From contig JAICQR010000010.1 in NCBI GenBank assembly GCA_025937755.1, positions 1 through 35,306 on the forward strand: a DNA stretch of 35,306 nucleotides, read 5' to 3'. The stretch is from Gemmatimonadales bacterium (GTDB lineage: Bacteria; Gemmatimonadota; Gemmatimonadetes; Gemmatimonadales; GWC2-71-9). The notes beneath the pieces were generated by a model that was given only the letters and a program-made list of their open reading frames with translations, searched no databases and was not told where the DNA came from. The position numbers and the translations under genes are program-made. The stretch's first letter is position 1, and every line of letters begins with the position of its first letter. Shown one piece after another: positions 27,355 through 35,306 of this stretch.

Positions 27355-29502
27355 TCAGGCACCAGGGGGATCATCGCCGGCGGAGTCGCTTTCCATGCTG
27401 GGAACGTAGTAGGCGCGCACGTAGTCCTGCACCATGCGGCGCGCGGTGAACCGGCTGGCGGAGAGCCGGATGGCGTGGCGCATGCGCTCGACCCAGCCGC
27501 TGGGAATGCCGCCGCTGCTGCGGGCATAGTACAGCGGCACGATCTGGTCGTGCAGCAGTTCATACAGCCGCGCGGCATCCTGGGCATCGACGGTGGCAAT
27601 GTCGGTGGACGGCTCCGCCGTCGGGATGGCCCAGCCGGCGAGGCCGTCGAATCCCTCGTGCCACCACCCGTCAAGGGTCGCCAGTTGGGGCACGCCATTG
27701 AGCCCCGCCTTCATGCCCGACGTACCGGACGCTTCCAGCGGAACCCGGGGCAGGTTGAGCCACAGATCCACCCCCTGCACCAGCAGGTGGGCCAGGTGCA
27801 TGTCGTAATCTTCGAGGAACGCCACTCGCCCGGCGAACGCCGGGTCCCGGCTGAACTCGTAGACCTTCTGCAGCACCTGCTTGCCCGGGTCGTCTGCCGG
27901 GTGTGCCTTGCCGGCAAAGATGATTTGCACCGGCCGGTGGCTGTCCGACACCAGTTTCTTCAGCCGCTCGACGTCATGGAACAGCAGATCGGCGCGCTTG
28001 TAGGTCGCGAACCGCCGCGCGAACCCGATGGTGAATGCCGACGGATCGAGCAGCACACCCGCGCCAACCACGTGCGACGCCTCCTGCCACAGCGCCTTGA
28101 AGCGCCAGCGGGCGTCCTCCCGGATCAGCTTGAACAGCACTTCCTTGAGGTGGAGATGCGCGCCCCAGATGCGCTCCGGCTCCAGCGCAAGGACCCTGTC
28201 CCACTCGGCCACGTTCTCCACCGCGGGCCAGGCGCCATTGTACAACTCGTCCATCATGTCCATGAACGGTGCGGCCATCCACGTCTGCAGGTGGACGCCG
28301 TTGGTGATATGGCCGATCGGCACGCTCTCGACCGGCCGCTCGGGCCACAGTCCGCGCCAGATCTCGCGCGACACCTGGCCGTGCTTGCGTGACACGCCGT
28401 TGATGTGGCTCGAGAGCCGGATCGCCAGCACCGTCATGTGGAACTGGTCCGGCTTGTCGGCCGGCGATCCCAGCCCCAGAATCTCCTCCCGCGTGGGAGG
28501 CACTTCATCCCAGAGCGGACCGGCGCACTCCGCCACGTCCTCGAACGAGAAGTAGTCGTGGCCCGCCGCCACCGGCGTGTGGGTGGTGAAGATGCTCGAG
28601 CGCCGCACGTGGTCCACGGCTTGGTCCAGCGGGGTTCCTGCCGTCAGTTCCTCGCGCAGGCGTTCCAGCAGCATGAACGCGGCATGGCCTTCGTTGGCGT
28701 GCCATGCCGCCGGCTTCACGCCCATGGCGCGAAGCACCCGCACACCGCCCACGCCCAGGATCCACTCCTGCCGCAGCCGGTGGGTAGGCCCGCCGTCATA
28801 CAGCTTGCTCACCAGGCCGCGGTCGTCCGGATGGTTCTCCTCGAAGTCGGTGTCGAGCAGGTAGATCGGCACCCGGCCCACCATCAGCCGCCACGCACCC
28901 ACCTTCACGTCCCGGCCCGACGTGCGCACTTCGGTCAGCCAGGGCGTGCCGTCAGCCGCGTTCATCCGCTGGAGTGGCGTCCCTTCCACGTCGAACTGCA
29001 CATCGGCGCTCTCCTGCCAGCCGTCCAGCCGCAGCTGCTGGTCGAAGTAGCCCTTCCGGTACAGCAAGCCGATACCCACCAGCGGCACATGCAGGTCCGC
29101 CGCCGATTTGCAGTGGTCTCCCGCCAGCACACCCAGGCCGCCGGAGTAGATCGGCACCGAGTTATGCACCCCGAATTCGGCGCAGAAGTAGGCGATCGGT
29201 CCGGTGTTGTGGTCGGGATACTGCTCGTCGAACCACCCTGGGGCATCTCCCATTTCGGCGTGGAACCGCGCCATGACCTTGTCATACCGGGCCAGGTAGT
29301 CCGGATCGCTGGCGCAGGCGGCGACGCGCGAGGGTTCCACCTGGCGCAGCAGTTCCAGCGGGCTGTGGCGTGTCTGATGCCAGAGCACGTCGTCCAGGTC
29401 ATGGAACAACGCCCGAACGTCGCGGTGCCAGCTCCAGGCGAGGTTGGTGGCGAGTTCGGCGAGGCCTTCGATACGGGCGGGGAGGTAGGGAATTGTCGGC
29501 AT
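27355..29502 (-). CDS. glgP: Alpha-glucan phosphorylase (GT35, with DUF3417-type N-terminus)
   Basis: NLAWSWHRDVRALFHDLD; GPIAYFCAEFGVHNSVPIYSGGLGVLAGDHCKSAADL; HANEGHAAFMLLERLRE; HITNGVHLQTW; PLEASGTSGMKAGLNGVPQLATLDGWW. Confidence 0.95.
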   Translation of the reverse strand: MPTIPYLPARIEGLAELATNLAWSWHRDVRALFHDLDDVLWHQTRHSPLELLRQVEPSRVAACASDPDYLARYDKVMARFHAEMGDAPGWFDEQYPDHNTGPIAYFCAEFGVHNSVPIYSGGLGVLAGDHCKSAADLHVPLVGIGLLYRKGYFDQQLRLDGWQESADVQFDVEGTPLQRMNAADGTPWLTEVRTSGRDVKVGAWRLMVGRVPIYLLDTDFEENHPDDRGLVSKLYDGGPTHRLRQEWILGVGGVRVLRAMGVKPAAWHANEGHAAFMLLERLREELTAGTPLDQAVDHVRRSSIFTTHTPVAAGHDYFSFEDVAECAGPLWDEVPPTREEILGLGSPADKPDQFHMTVLAIRLSSHINGVSRKHGQVSREIWRGLWPERPVESVPIGHITNGVHLQTWMAAPFMDMMDELYNGAWPAVENVAEWDRVLALEPERIWGAHLHLKEVLFKLIREDARWRFKALWQEASHVVGAGVLLDPSAFTIGFARRFATYKRADLLFHDVERLKKLVSDSHRPVQIIFAGKAHPADDPGKQVLQKVYEFSRDPAFAGRVAFLEDYDMHLAHLLVQGVDLWLNLPRVPLEASGTSGMKAGLNGVPQLATLDGWWHEGFDGLAGWAIPTAEPSTDIATVDAQDAARLYELLHDQIVPLYYARSSGGIPSGWVERMRHAIRLSASRFTARRMVQDYVRAYYVPSMESDSAGDDPPGA

Positions 29503-29560
29503 TCTATGCTGTTGAGGTTGGACCGATGCTGCGGCTCGTGCGACTCTCGACTATCGACGC

Positions 29561-31243
29561 TCAGGCTCTCTGCCCTATCGGTTTGTATCGCACCCGGTGC
29601 GGCTGGTCGATACTGCTTCCCTTTCGGCGCTTGAAGTCGGCGGCGTACTCCTGGAAGTTGCCCTCGAACCAGACCACTTCCGAGTCGCCCTCGAAGGCGA
29701 GCATGTGGGTCGCGATGCGGTCGAGGAACCATCGGTCGTGGCTGATCACCACCGCGCATCCGGCGAAGCTCACCAGCGCATCCTCCAGCGCCCGCAAGGT
29801 GTCCACGTCGAGGTCGTTGGTGGGCTCGTCCAGCAGCAGCACATTGCCGCCGGTCTTCAGCAGCTTGGCCAGGTGGACCCGGTTGCGCTCGCCCCCGGAC
29901 AGGTCCTTCACCCGCTTCTGCTGGTCGGGGCCACGGAAGTTGAAGCCGGCACAGTAGGCCCGCGCATTGACCCGGCGGCTGCCGAAATCGAGCTCGTCCT
30001 GGCCGCCGGAAATTTCCTCGTACACCGTCTTGTCGCCGTCCAGCGCGTCGCGGTTCTGGTCCACCCAGGCCAGCTGTACCGTCTTGCCGATGGTGAGTTC
30101 ACCTGCGTCCGGAGTCTCCTGACCCATGATCATGCGGAACAGCGTCGTCTTGCCGGCGCCGTTGGGCCCGATGATGCCGACGATGCCGCCGCGGGGCAGC
30201 GCGAACTCGACGTTCTCGAACAGCAGCCGGTCGCCGTAGCCTTTCGACAACCCCCTGGCGATCACCACATCGTCGCCCAGACGCTCCGGGACCGGAATCA
30301 GGATCTCGGCACTGCCCTCCGCCTGCCGCGTGGCCGCCTCGCGCAACTCCTCGAACCGGGTGATGCGGGCCTTGCTCTTGGCGTGCCGCGCGCGGGGCGC
30401 CATCCGCACCCACTCGAGCTCGCGCTCCAGCGTCTTCTGCCGGGCCGACGCCTGCTTCTCCTCATTGGCAAGCCGGCGCTGTTTCTGCTCCAGCCAGCTG
30501 GAGTAATTGCCCTCCCAGGGGATGCCTTCGCCCCGGTGCAGCTCGAGGATCCACTTCGCCACGTTGTCGAGGACGTACCGGGCGTGGGTGATGGCCACCA
30601 CCGTCCCGGGAAACTCCTCGAGGTGGCGTTCCAGCCAGGCCACGCTCTCGGCGTCGAGGTGGTTGGTGGGCTCGTCCAGCAGCAGCAGGTCGGGTTGCTC
30701 CAGCAGCACCCGGCAGAGCGCCACCCGCCGGCGCTCGCCGCCCGAAAGGGTGGAAACGTCGGCGTCGCCCGGCGGAAGCCGGAGCGCATCCATCGCCATG
30801 TCCACCTTGTGGTCGATCTCCCACGCACCGGCCGCGTCGATCCTGTCCTGCACCCGGGCCTGACGGTCGAGCAGTTTCTGCATCGCGTCGTCGTCCATGG
30901 GTTCCATGAACTTCTGGGCGATGGCATTGAACTCGTCGAGGAGACCACGTACCGCGGCGAGCCCTTCCTCCACGTTGCCCCGCACGTCGCGCTCGGGATC
31001 CAGCACGGGTTCCTGCGGCAGATAGCCGATGCGGGTTCCCGCCAGCGGCCGCGCATCGCCCAGGAAGTCGTGGTCCACCCCGGCCATGATCCGGAGCAGC
31101 GTGGACTTGCCCGAGCCGTTCGACCCGATGACGCCGATCTTGGCGCCGGGGTAGAACGCCAGATGGATGCCCTTGAGAATTTCCCGAGAGGGGGGCACGA
31201 CCTTCCGCAGGTCGCGCAGCGTGTAAATGTATTCGCCGGCCAT
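29561..31243 (-). CDS. ettA: ABC-F protein, energy-dependent translational throttle EttA-like
   Basis: Two NBDs ([93 protein letters not shown]) with EttA-type linker and arm. MAGEYIYT start at 31243. Confidence 0.93.
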   Translation of the reverse strand: MAGEYIYTLRDLRKVVPPSREILKGIHLAFYPGAKIGVIGSNGSGKSTLLRIMAGVDHDFLGDARPLAGTRIGYLPQEPVLDPERDVRGNVEEGLAAVRGLLDEFNAIAQKFMEPMDDDAMQKLLDRQARVQDRIDAAGAWEIDHKVDMAMDALRLPPGDADVSTLSGGERRRVALCRVLLEQPDLLLLDEPTNHLDAESVAWLERHLEEFPGTVVAITHARYVLDNVAKWILELHRGEGIPWEGNYSSWLEQKQRRLANEEKQASARQKTLERELEWVRMAPRARHAKSKARITRFEELREAATRQAEGSAEILIPVPERLGDDVVIARGLSKGYGDRLLFENVEFALPRGGIVGIIGPNGAGKTTLFRMIMGQETPDAGELTIGKTVQLAWVDQNRDALDGDKTVYEEISGGQDELDFGSRRVNARAYCAGFNFRGPDQQKRVKDLSGGERNRVHLAKLLKTGGNVLLLDEPTNDLDVDTLRALEDALVSFAGCAVVISHDRWFLDRIATHMLAFEGDSEVVWFEGNFQEYAADFKRRKGSSIDQPHRVRYKPIGQRA

Positions 31244-31273
31244 GTCGGAGGGGAAGATAAACGGGACACGCAA

Positions 31274-31297
31274 AGGGCGCCCCAGCGGGGGCGCCCT
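31274..31297 (-). terminator. Rho-independent terminator-like hairpin downstream of the SWIB gene
   Basis: AGGGCGCCCC-AGCG-GGGGCGCCCT, 10-bp perfect GC-rich stem followed on the minus strand by TTTG. Confidence 0.7.
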
Positions 31298-31321
31298 CGG
31301 ACCGGCGTGAGCCGAGAAATT

Positions 31322-31660
31322 TCAGCTCAGGTGACGGCTCACCAGTTTGGTCATCTCGAACATGGTGACCTGGTCCTTGCGGAAGATCGGCCGCAGCTTC
31401 GCGTCCGCGTTCACATTCCGGCGGTTCTTCTTGTCCTGCAGGCCATTCTTCTTGATGTACTGCCACAGCTTCTTGGTCACTTCGGTGCGCGGCAGCGGCT
31501 TGCTGCCCACCACTTCGGCGAGCGCCGCACTCGGCTTCATCGCCTTCATGAACGCCGCGCTGGGCTTCCGCTTCGTGGCCTTCTTCGCCGCCTTCCTGCG
31601 GGCGGGCTTCTTCGCCGACTTCTTCGCGGACTTCTTCGCGGCCTTCTTCTTCGCTGCCAT
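31322..31660 (-). CDS. SWIB/MDM2-domain protein with histone-H1-like Lys/Ala-rich N-terminal tail
   Basis: MAAKKKAAKKSAKKSAKKPARRKAAKKATKRKPSAAF followed by LAEVVGSKPLPRTEVTKKLWQYIKKNGLQDKKNRRNVNADAKLRPIFRKDQVTMFEMTKLVSRHL. Confidence 0.93.
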   Translation of the reverse strand: MAAKKKAAKKSAKKSAKKPARRKAAKKATKRKPSAAFMKAMKPSAALAEVVGSKPLPRTEVTKKLWQYIKKNGLQDKKNRRNVNADAKLRPIFRKDQVTMFEMTKLVSRHLS

Positions 31661-31933
31661 CAGGGCTCTCCGGTGATAGGGTGTACGTGAAAAGCACCGC
31701 TGCACCAGCACCAACCGCACCCAAGGTAAGAAGTGTGCCCCTCTTGCTGCAATAGGGAAATCGGTATTTCCCCTCGGGAACTTCCCGGACCGCCCGGCGC
31801 GCGGCACCGCCGATACCCTCGAAAATCACGGATTTCCCCATGACGCCGCTGCGATCCGTGCTGGCGCCGGGCCGGCCAGCGCGCTATCCCTCCATGGCAT
31901 ACATACGCCTGTACCCAGCTATCGGAGTCCGCT

Positions 31934-33211
31934 ATGCGCCTTACATACAGCCTTCCCGCACTGGCGTTGGCCGCCTGCATGTCGCGCCCGCCCGAGACAA
32001 CTGACCCCGCCGCCACCGCGGCAACGACATCCGCCACGATCCCCTGCGACGTCGACAACGGCGGCCTGGTGCTGCCCGATTCCTTCTGCGCCACGCTGGT
32101 GGGCGACAGCCTGGGCGAGGTGCGCCAGTTGCTCGTTGCTCCCTCGGGCGTGGTGTACGCCGCGCTCCAGCACGACGTCGGCGAGGGTGTCATCGCCGTG
32201 GCTGACCGCGACGGTGACGGCAGCTATGAGACTCGCGAACAGTTCGGCCCCTTTGGCGGCAACGACGTGGAGATCCACGACAATCACCTGTACTACGCCT
32301 TGCCCGATCGCATCGTACGCTGGCCGCTTCCGCCGGGCGCCACCAGCGCAACCGGCGCCATTGTCCCGGACGGACCGCCCGAGGTGATCGTGGCCGGGCT
32401 TCCCGCCGAGGATGGTCACGTAGCCAAGAGCATCGCCTTCCTCGGCGATACCATGATTGTCAACGTCGGGTCCGAAACCAACAGCTGCCAGGTGGACGAC
32501 AGGAAGAACCGGTCGCCTGGTCACGATCCCTGCCGTGAACTCCTTCGCCGCGCCGGGCTCTGGGCCTTTGCTGCTTCCACGGTCGGGCAGCAGTATCGCC
32601 CCGAATTCCGCTGGGCCACCGGACTCCGCAACACCATGGCGCTTGCGGTGCATCCCGCCACGGGCGATCTCCTGTTCGCCGTGCATGGTCGCGACCAGCT
32701 GCACCAGAACTGGGGCTTCAGTGAAGTGGTCAGCGCCGAGAATCCGGCAGAGGAATTCGGCGTGGTGAAGCAGGACGACGACTTTGGCTGGCCCTACTGC
32801 TACTACAGCCATCGCCGCGGCCAGAGAGTCACCGCCCCGGAATACGGCGGCGACGGCGAGAAGGCGGATCGGTGCGGAGGTTTCTCGCGGCCGCTCGTCA
32901 TGTTCCCGGGGCACTGGGCGCCGATGGCGCTCCTGGTGCACTCGGGCGCCATGTTCGGTGCGGACTACCGAGGCGGGGTTTTCCTTGCCTTCCACGGCTC
33001 GTGGAACCGCGCACCGCTCCCGCAGGCCGGCTTCCGGGTGGTGTTCATCCCCTTCGCCAACGGCCGACCCTCGGGCGAGTACAAGACCTTCGCCACGGCG
33101 GCTTCAGGCCCCACCGGACTGCGCGCCGCTGGTGTCGCCGAAGGACCTGACGGTTCGCTCTACATCTCGGATGATCGCCGCGGCGCCATCTGGAGGGTGA
33201 TGCGCCGCTAG
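31934..33211 (+). CDS. PQQ-type sorbosone/glucose dehydrogenase-like beta-propeller lipoprotein
   Basis: Lipobox-like LALAAC; FCATLVGDSLGEVRQLLVAPSGVVYAAL; ATGLRNTMALAVHPATGDLLFAVHGRDQL; FGWPYCYYSH; GVFLAFHGSWNR. Confidence 0.86.
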   Translation: MRLTYSLPALALAACMSRPPETTDPAATAATTSATIPCDVDNGGLVLPDSFCATLVGDSLGEVRQLLVAPSGVVYAALQHDVGEGVIAVADRDGDGSYETREQFGPFGGNDVEIHDNHLYYALPDRIVRWPLPPGATSATGAIVPDGPPEVIVAGLPAEDGHVAKSIAFLGDTMIVNVGSETNSCQVDDRKNRSPGHDPCRELLRRAGLWAFAASTVGQQYRPEFRWATGLRNTMALAVHPATGDLLFAVHGRDQLHQNWGFSEVVSAENPAEEFGVVKQDDDFGWPYCYYSHRRGQRVTAPEYGGDGEKADRCGGFSRPLVMFPGHWAPMALLVHSGAMFGADYRGGVFLAFHGSWNRAPLPQAGFRVVFIPFANGRPSGEYKTFATAASGPTGLRAAGVAEGPDGSLYISDDRRGAIWRVMRR

Positions 33212-33256
33212 CGGAAGCCCCATAGATTCCGGGCTCCACCTGTGGAGGAGCCCCGG

Positions 33257-34351
33257 ATGCGTATTGCCGTGCCGCGCGAGGCCGACGACGAGCAGCGAGT
33301 AGCGCTGATCCCCGACAGCGTCGCCCGGCTGGTCCGGGGCGGCCACGCCGTCACCGTCGAATCCGGCGCGGGAAGCCGCGCCGGGTTCAGCGACGAGGCA
33401 TACACCACGGCCGGCGCCACCATCGCCGGCCGCGCTGCGCTGGCCTCCGCTGCCGAGGCACTGGTATCGGTCGGCGTCCCGCCGGATGATCTCCTCTCAA
33501 CGCTTGCCCGTGGCGCCATCGTGGCGGGCCTGCTCGACCCCGCCCCCGATGCACCCCATCTGGCCAGGTTGGCCCAGCGCGGATTGACGGCGTACGCCAT
33601 GGAGCTGGTGCCGCGCACCACCAAGGCCCAGAGCATGGACGTGCTCTCGTCCCAGGCCACTGTGGCCGGCTACAAGGCCGTGCTGATCGGGGCCAACGCC
33701 TTGCCTCGCCTCCTGCCGATGCTCACCACCGCCGCCGGGACTCTCACTCCCGCGCGCTGCTTCGTGGTCGGGGCCGGCGTGGCCGGCCTCCAGGCCATCG
33801 CCACCGCGCGCCGCCTCGGCGCCGTGGTGTCGGCCTTCGATGTGCGGCCGGTGGTCAAGGAGCAGGTCCAGAGCCTGGGCGCCTCATTTCTGGATGTCGA
33901 ACAGGTGGCCGCCGAAGGCGAAGGCGGTTACGCCCGCGAACTCGCCGCCGACCAGCAGCAGCGCGTTGCGGACGCCATCGGCGAGCACCTCGTCACCCAG
34001 GACCTCGTCATCACCACAGCCCAGATTCCCGGCCGCCCCGCGCCCCGCATCATCACGACCGCCATGGTGGAGCGGATGCGCCCGGGCAGCGTGATCGTCG
34101 ATCTCGCCGCCGAGAGCGGGGGCAACTGCGAGGTCACCCGCGCAGGTGAAGTGGTGCAGCACCACGGTGTCGCGGTGCACGGCCCCGCCGGCATTGCCTC
34201 CTCGGTGCCAACCCACGCCAGCCAGATGTACAGCCGCAACATCCAGACGTTCCTGGAGCACATCGCCGGTGTCGACGGCGATCCCCTGGCCGATCCGATT
34301 CTCGGGCCGATGTGCGTGGTCCACGACGGCGCCGTGCGCGCCGGGAGGTAG
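33257..34351 (+). CDS. pntAa: Re/Si-specific NAD(P)(+) transhydrogenase subunit alpha, soluble part
   Basis: MRIAVPREADDEQRVALIPDSVARLVRGGHAVTVESGAG; SSQATVAGYKAVL; VVGAGVAGLQAIATARRLGAVVSAFDVRPVVKEQVQSLGA; PGSVIVDLAAESGGNCE. Confidence 0.95.
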   Translation: MRIAVPREADDEQRVALIPDSVARLVRGGHAVTVESGAGSRAGFSDEAYTTAGATIAGRAALASAAEALVSVGVPPDDLLSTLARGAIVAGLLDPAPDAPHLARLAQRGLTAYAMELVPRTTKAQSMDVLSSQATVAGYKAVLIGANALPRLLPMLTTAAGTLTPARCFVVGAGVAGLQAIATARRLGAVVSAFDVRPVVKEQVQSLGASFLDVEQVAAEGEGGYARELAADQQQRVADAIGEHLVTQDLVITTAQIPGRPAPRIITTAMVERMRPGSVIVDLAAESGGNCEVTRAGEVVQHHGVAVHGPAGIASSVPTHASQMYSRNIQTFLEHIAGVDGDPLADPILGPMCVVHDGAVRAGR

Positions 34352-34354
34352 CCC

Positions 34355-34648
34355 ATGCTCGACGCGCTGGTCACCAGCATCGTCATCTTCACCCTTGCCA
34401 CCTGGCTCGGGGTCGCGCTCATCAATCGGGTGCCCCCCACGCTGCATACCCCGCTCATGTCCGGCGCCAACGCCATCAGCGGCATCACCGTGGTGGGCGC
34501 GCTCATCCTCGCGGGCGGCGGCCACGGCTGGATCTCCTCGGTGCTCGGCCTCCTGGCGGTCATCGCGGCCATGATCAACGTGGTGGGCGGGTATGCCGTC
34601 ACCGACCGGATGCTGCAGATGTTCAAGCGCCGGCCGGGAGGGTCGTGA
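34355..34648 (+). CDS. pntAb: NAD(P) transhydrogenase subunit alpha, transmembrane part 2
   Basis: 97 aa: VPPTLHTPLMSGANAISGITVVGALILAGG...VIAAMINVVGGYAVTDRMLQMFKRR. Confidence 0.94.
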   Translation: MLDALVTSIVIFTLATWLGVALINRVPPTLHTPLMSGANAISGITVVGALILAGGGHGWISSVLGLLAVIAAMINVVGGYAVTDRMLQMFKRRPGGS

Positions 34649-35306
34649 TGCCGCACGCCATCGCCAGCCTGCTGTACCTGCTCGCGTCGGTCCTCTTCAT
34701 CATCGGACTGCGGCGCCTCTCCAATCCCGCCACCGCGGTCGCCGGCAACCGGCTCTCGTCGGTGGGCATGCTCATCGCCATCGTCGTCACCTTGCTCGAC
34801 CAGGGCATTCTGTCCTATGGCGTAATTGCCGCGGGGCTGCTCATCGGCAGCGCGCTGGGACTCTGGATGGCGCGCTCGGTCAAGATGACTGCGATGCCCC
34901 AGATGGTGGCACTGCTCAATGGGCTTGGCGGCGGCGCTTCGCTCCTCGTGGGCATGGGCGAGTTTCTCATTTCCGAGCTGCAGGGACGCCAGCTGGCCAT
35001 CGACACTTCGGTCACCATCCAGCTCAGCATCCTGATCGGCGCCGTGACGCTCTCCGGCAGCCTCATCGCCTTCGGCAAGCTGCAGGAACTGCTCTCCGGG
35101 CGTCCCATCGTCTTTCCCGGGATCAAGGTGGTCAACGCGCTGCTGCTGCTCGCCATCGTCGGTCTCAGCATCTACCAGGTCTCCACCGCCGACTCGCTGC
35201 TCTGGCCCTTCTACCTGGTGTGCGCCCTGTCGCTGCTGCTGGGCGTGCTGGTGGTCCTGCCCATCGGCGGCGCCGACATGCCGGTCGTCATCTCGCTGCT
35301 CAACTC
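34648..35306 (+). CDS. pntB: NAD(P) transhydrogenase subunit beta (truncated by window edge)
   Basis: TGATG overlap with pntAb; MPHAIASLLYLLASVLFIIGLRRLSNPATAVAGNRLSSVGMLIAIVVTLLDQGIL...; frame open to the window end. Confidence 0.93.
   Translation, partial: MPHAIASLLYLLASVLFIIGLRRLSNPATAVAGNRLSSVGMLIAIVVTLLDQGILSYGVIAAGLLIGSALGLWMARSVKMTAMPQMVALLNGLGGGASLLVGMGEFLISELQGRQLAIDTSVTIQLSILIGAVTLSGSLIAFGKLQELLSGRPIVFPGIKVVNALLLLAIVGLSIYQVSTADSLLWPFYLVCALSLLLGVLVVLPIGGADMPVVISLLN

Noticed and set aside
31755-31788. Small palindromes GGGAAAT-CGGT-ATTTCCC and CGGGAACTTCCCG between the SWIB gene and the dehydrogenase gene
   Set aside because: Could be an operator or ECF -35-like element, but no matching -10 was found and such short palindromes are expected by chance; not enough to call.
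30462-31841. 459-aa minus ORF starting MGKSVIFEGIGGAARR with a hydrophobic segment
   Set aside because: Overlaps the SWIB and ettA genes in another frame; after the first ~60 residues it is a shifted read of the Lys/Ala tail and of ettA. A short real peptide at 31700..31841 cannot be excluded but is unsupported.

Overview
High-GC chromosomal window with compact operons. The domain repertoire (DUF5916, DUF4097, DUF885, GH57 enzymes) suggests a Gemmatimonadota-like bacterium, but that is inference; no taxonomic marker was searched. From left to right: tRNA-Leu(GAG) and tRNA-Thr(CGT); a DUF885-type peptidase-like lipoprotein; tRNA-Pro(GGG); an FKBP-type PPIase lipoprotein; an OmpA-family lipoprotein. 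Next is a five-gene operon that reads as a highly divergent chaperone-usher locus: three DUF4402/spore-coat-U-like secreted subunits, a PapD-like chaperone, and an 852-aa usher-like barrel with C-terminal SdrD_B/CarboxypepD_reg-like domains. Then a DUF5916 barrel protein; a module of ECF sigma factor, zf-HC2 anti-sigma factor and two DUF4097 proteins; histidine degradation genes (hutU-hutI converging on a fused formimidoyltransferase-cyclodeaminase); agmatine deiminase and N-carbamoylputrescine amidase. Then an alpha-glucan operon (glgP, glgA, GH57 branching enzyme, GH57 4-alpha-glucanotransferase); an EttA-type ABC-F protein; a SWIB-domain protein with a histone-H1-like Lys/Ala tail; a sorbosone/glucose dehydrogenase-like lipoprotein; and pntAa-pntAb-pntB (pntB cut by the window edge). 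The strongest candidates for something poorly described are the divergent chaperone-usher locus and a family of heptanucleotide CCCACTT tandem repeats found at five intergenic or gene-end sites, one of them arranged as an inverted pair between aguB and aguA. No CRISPR array, transposase, integrase or rRNA was seen.
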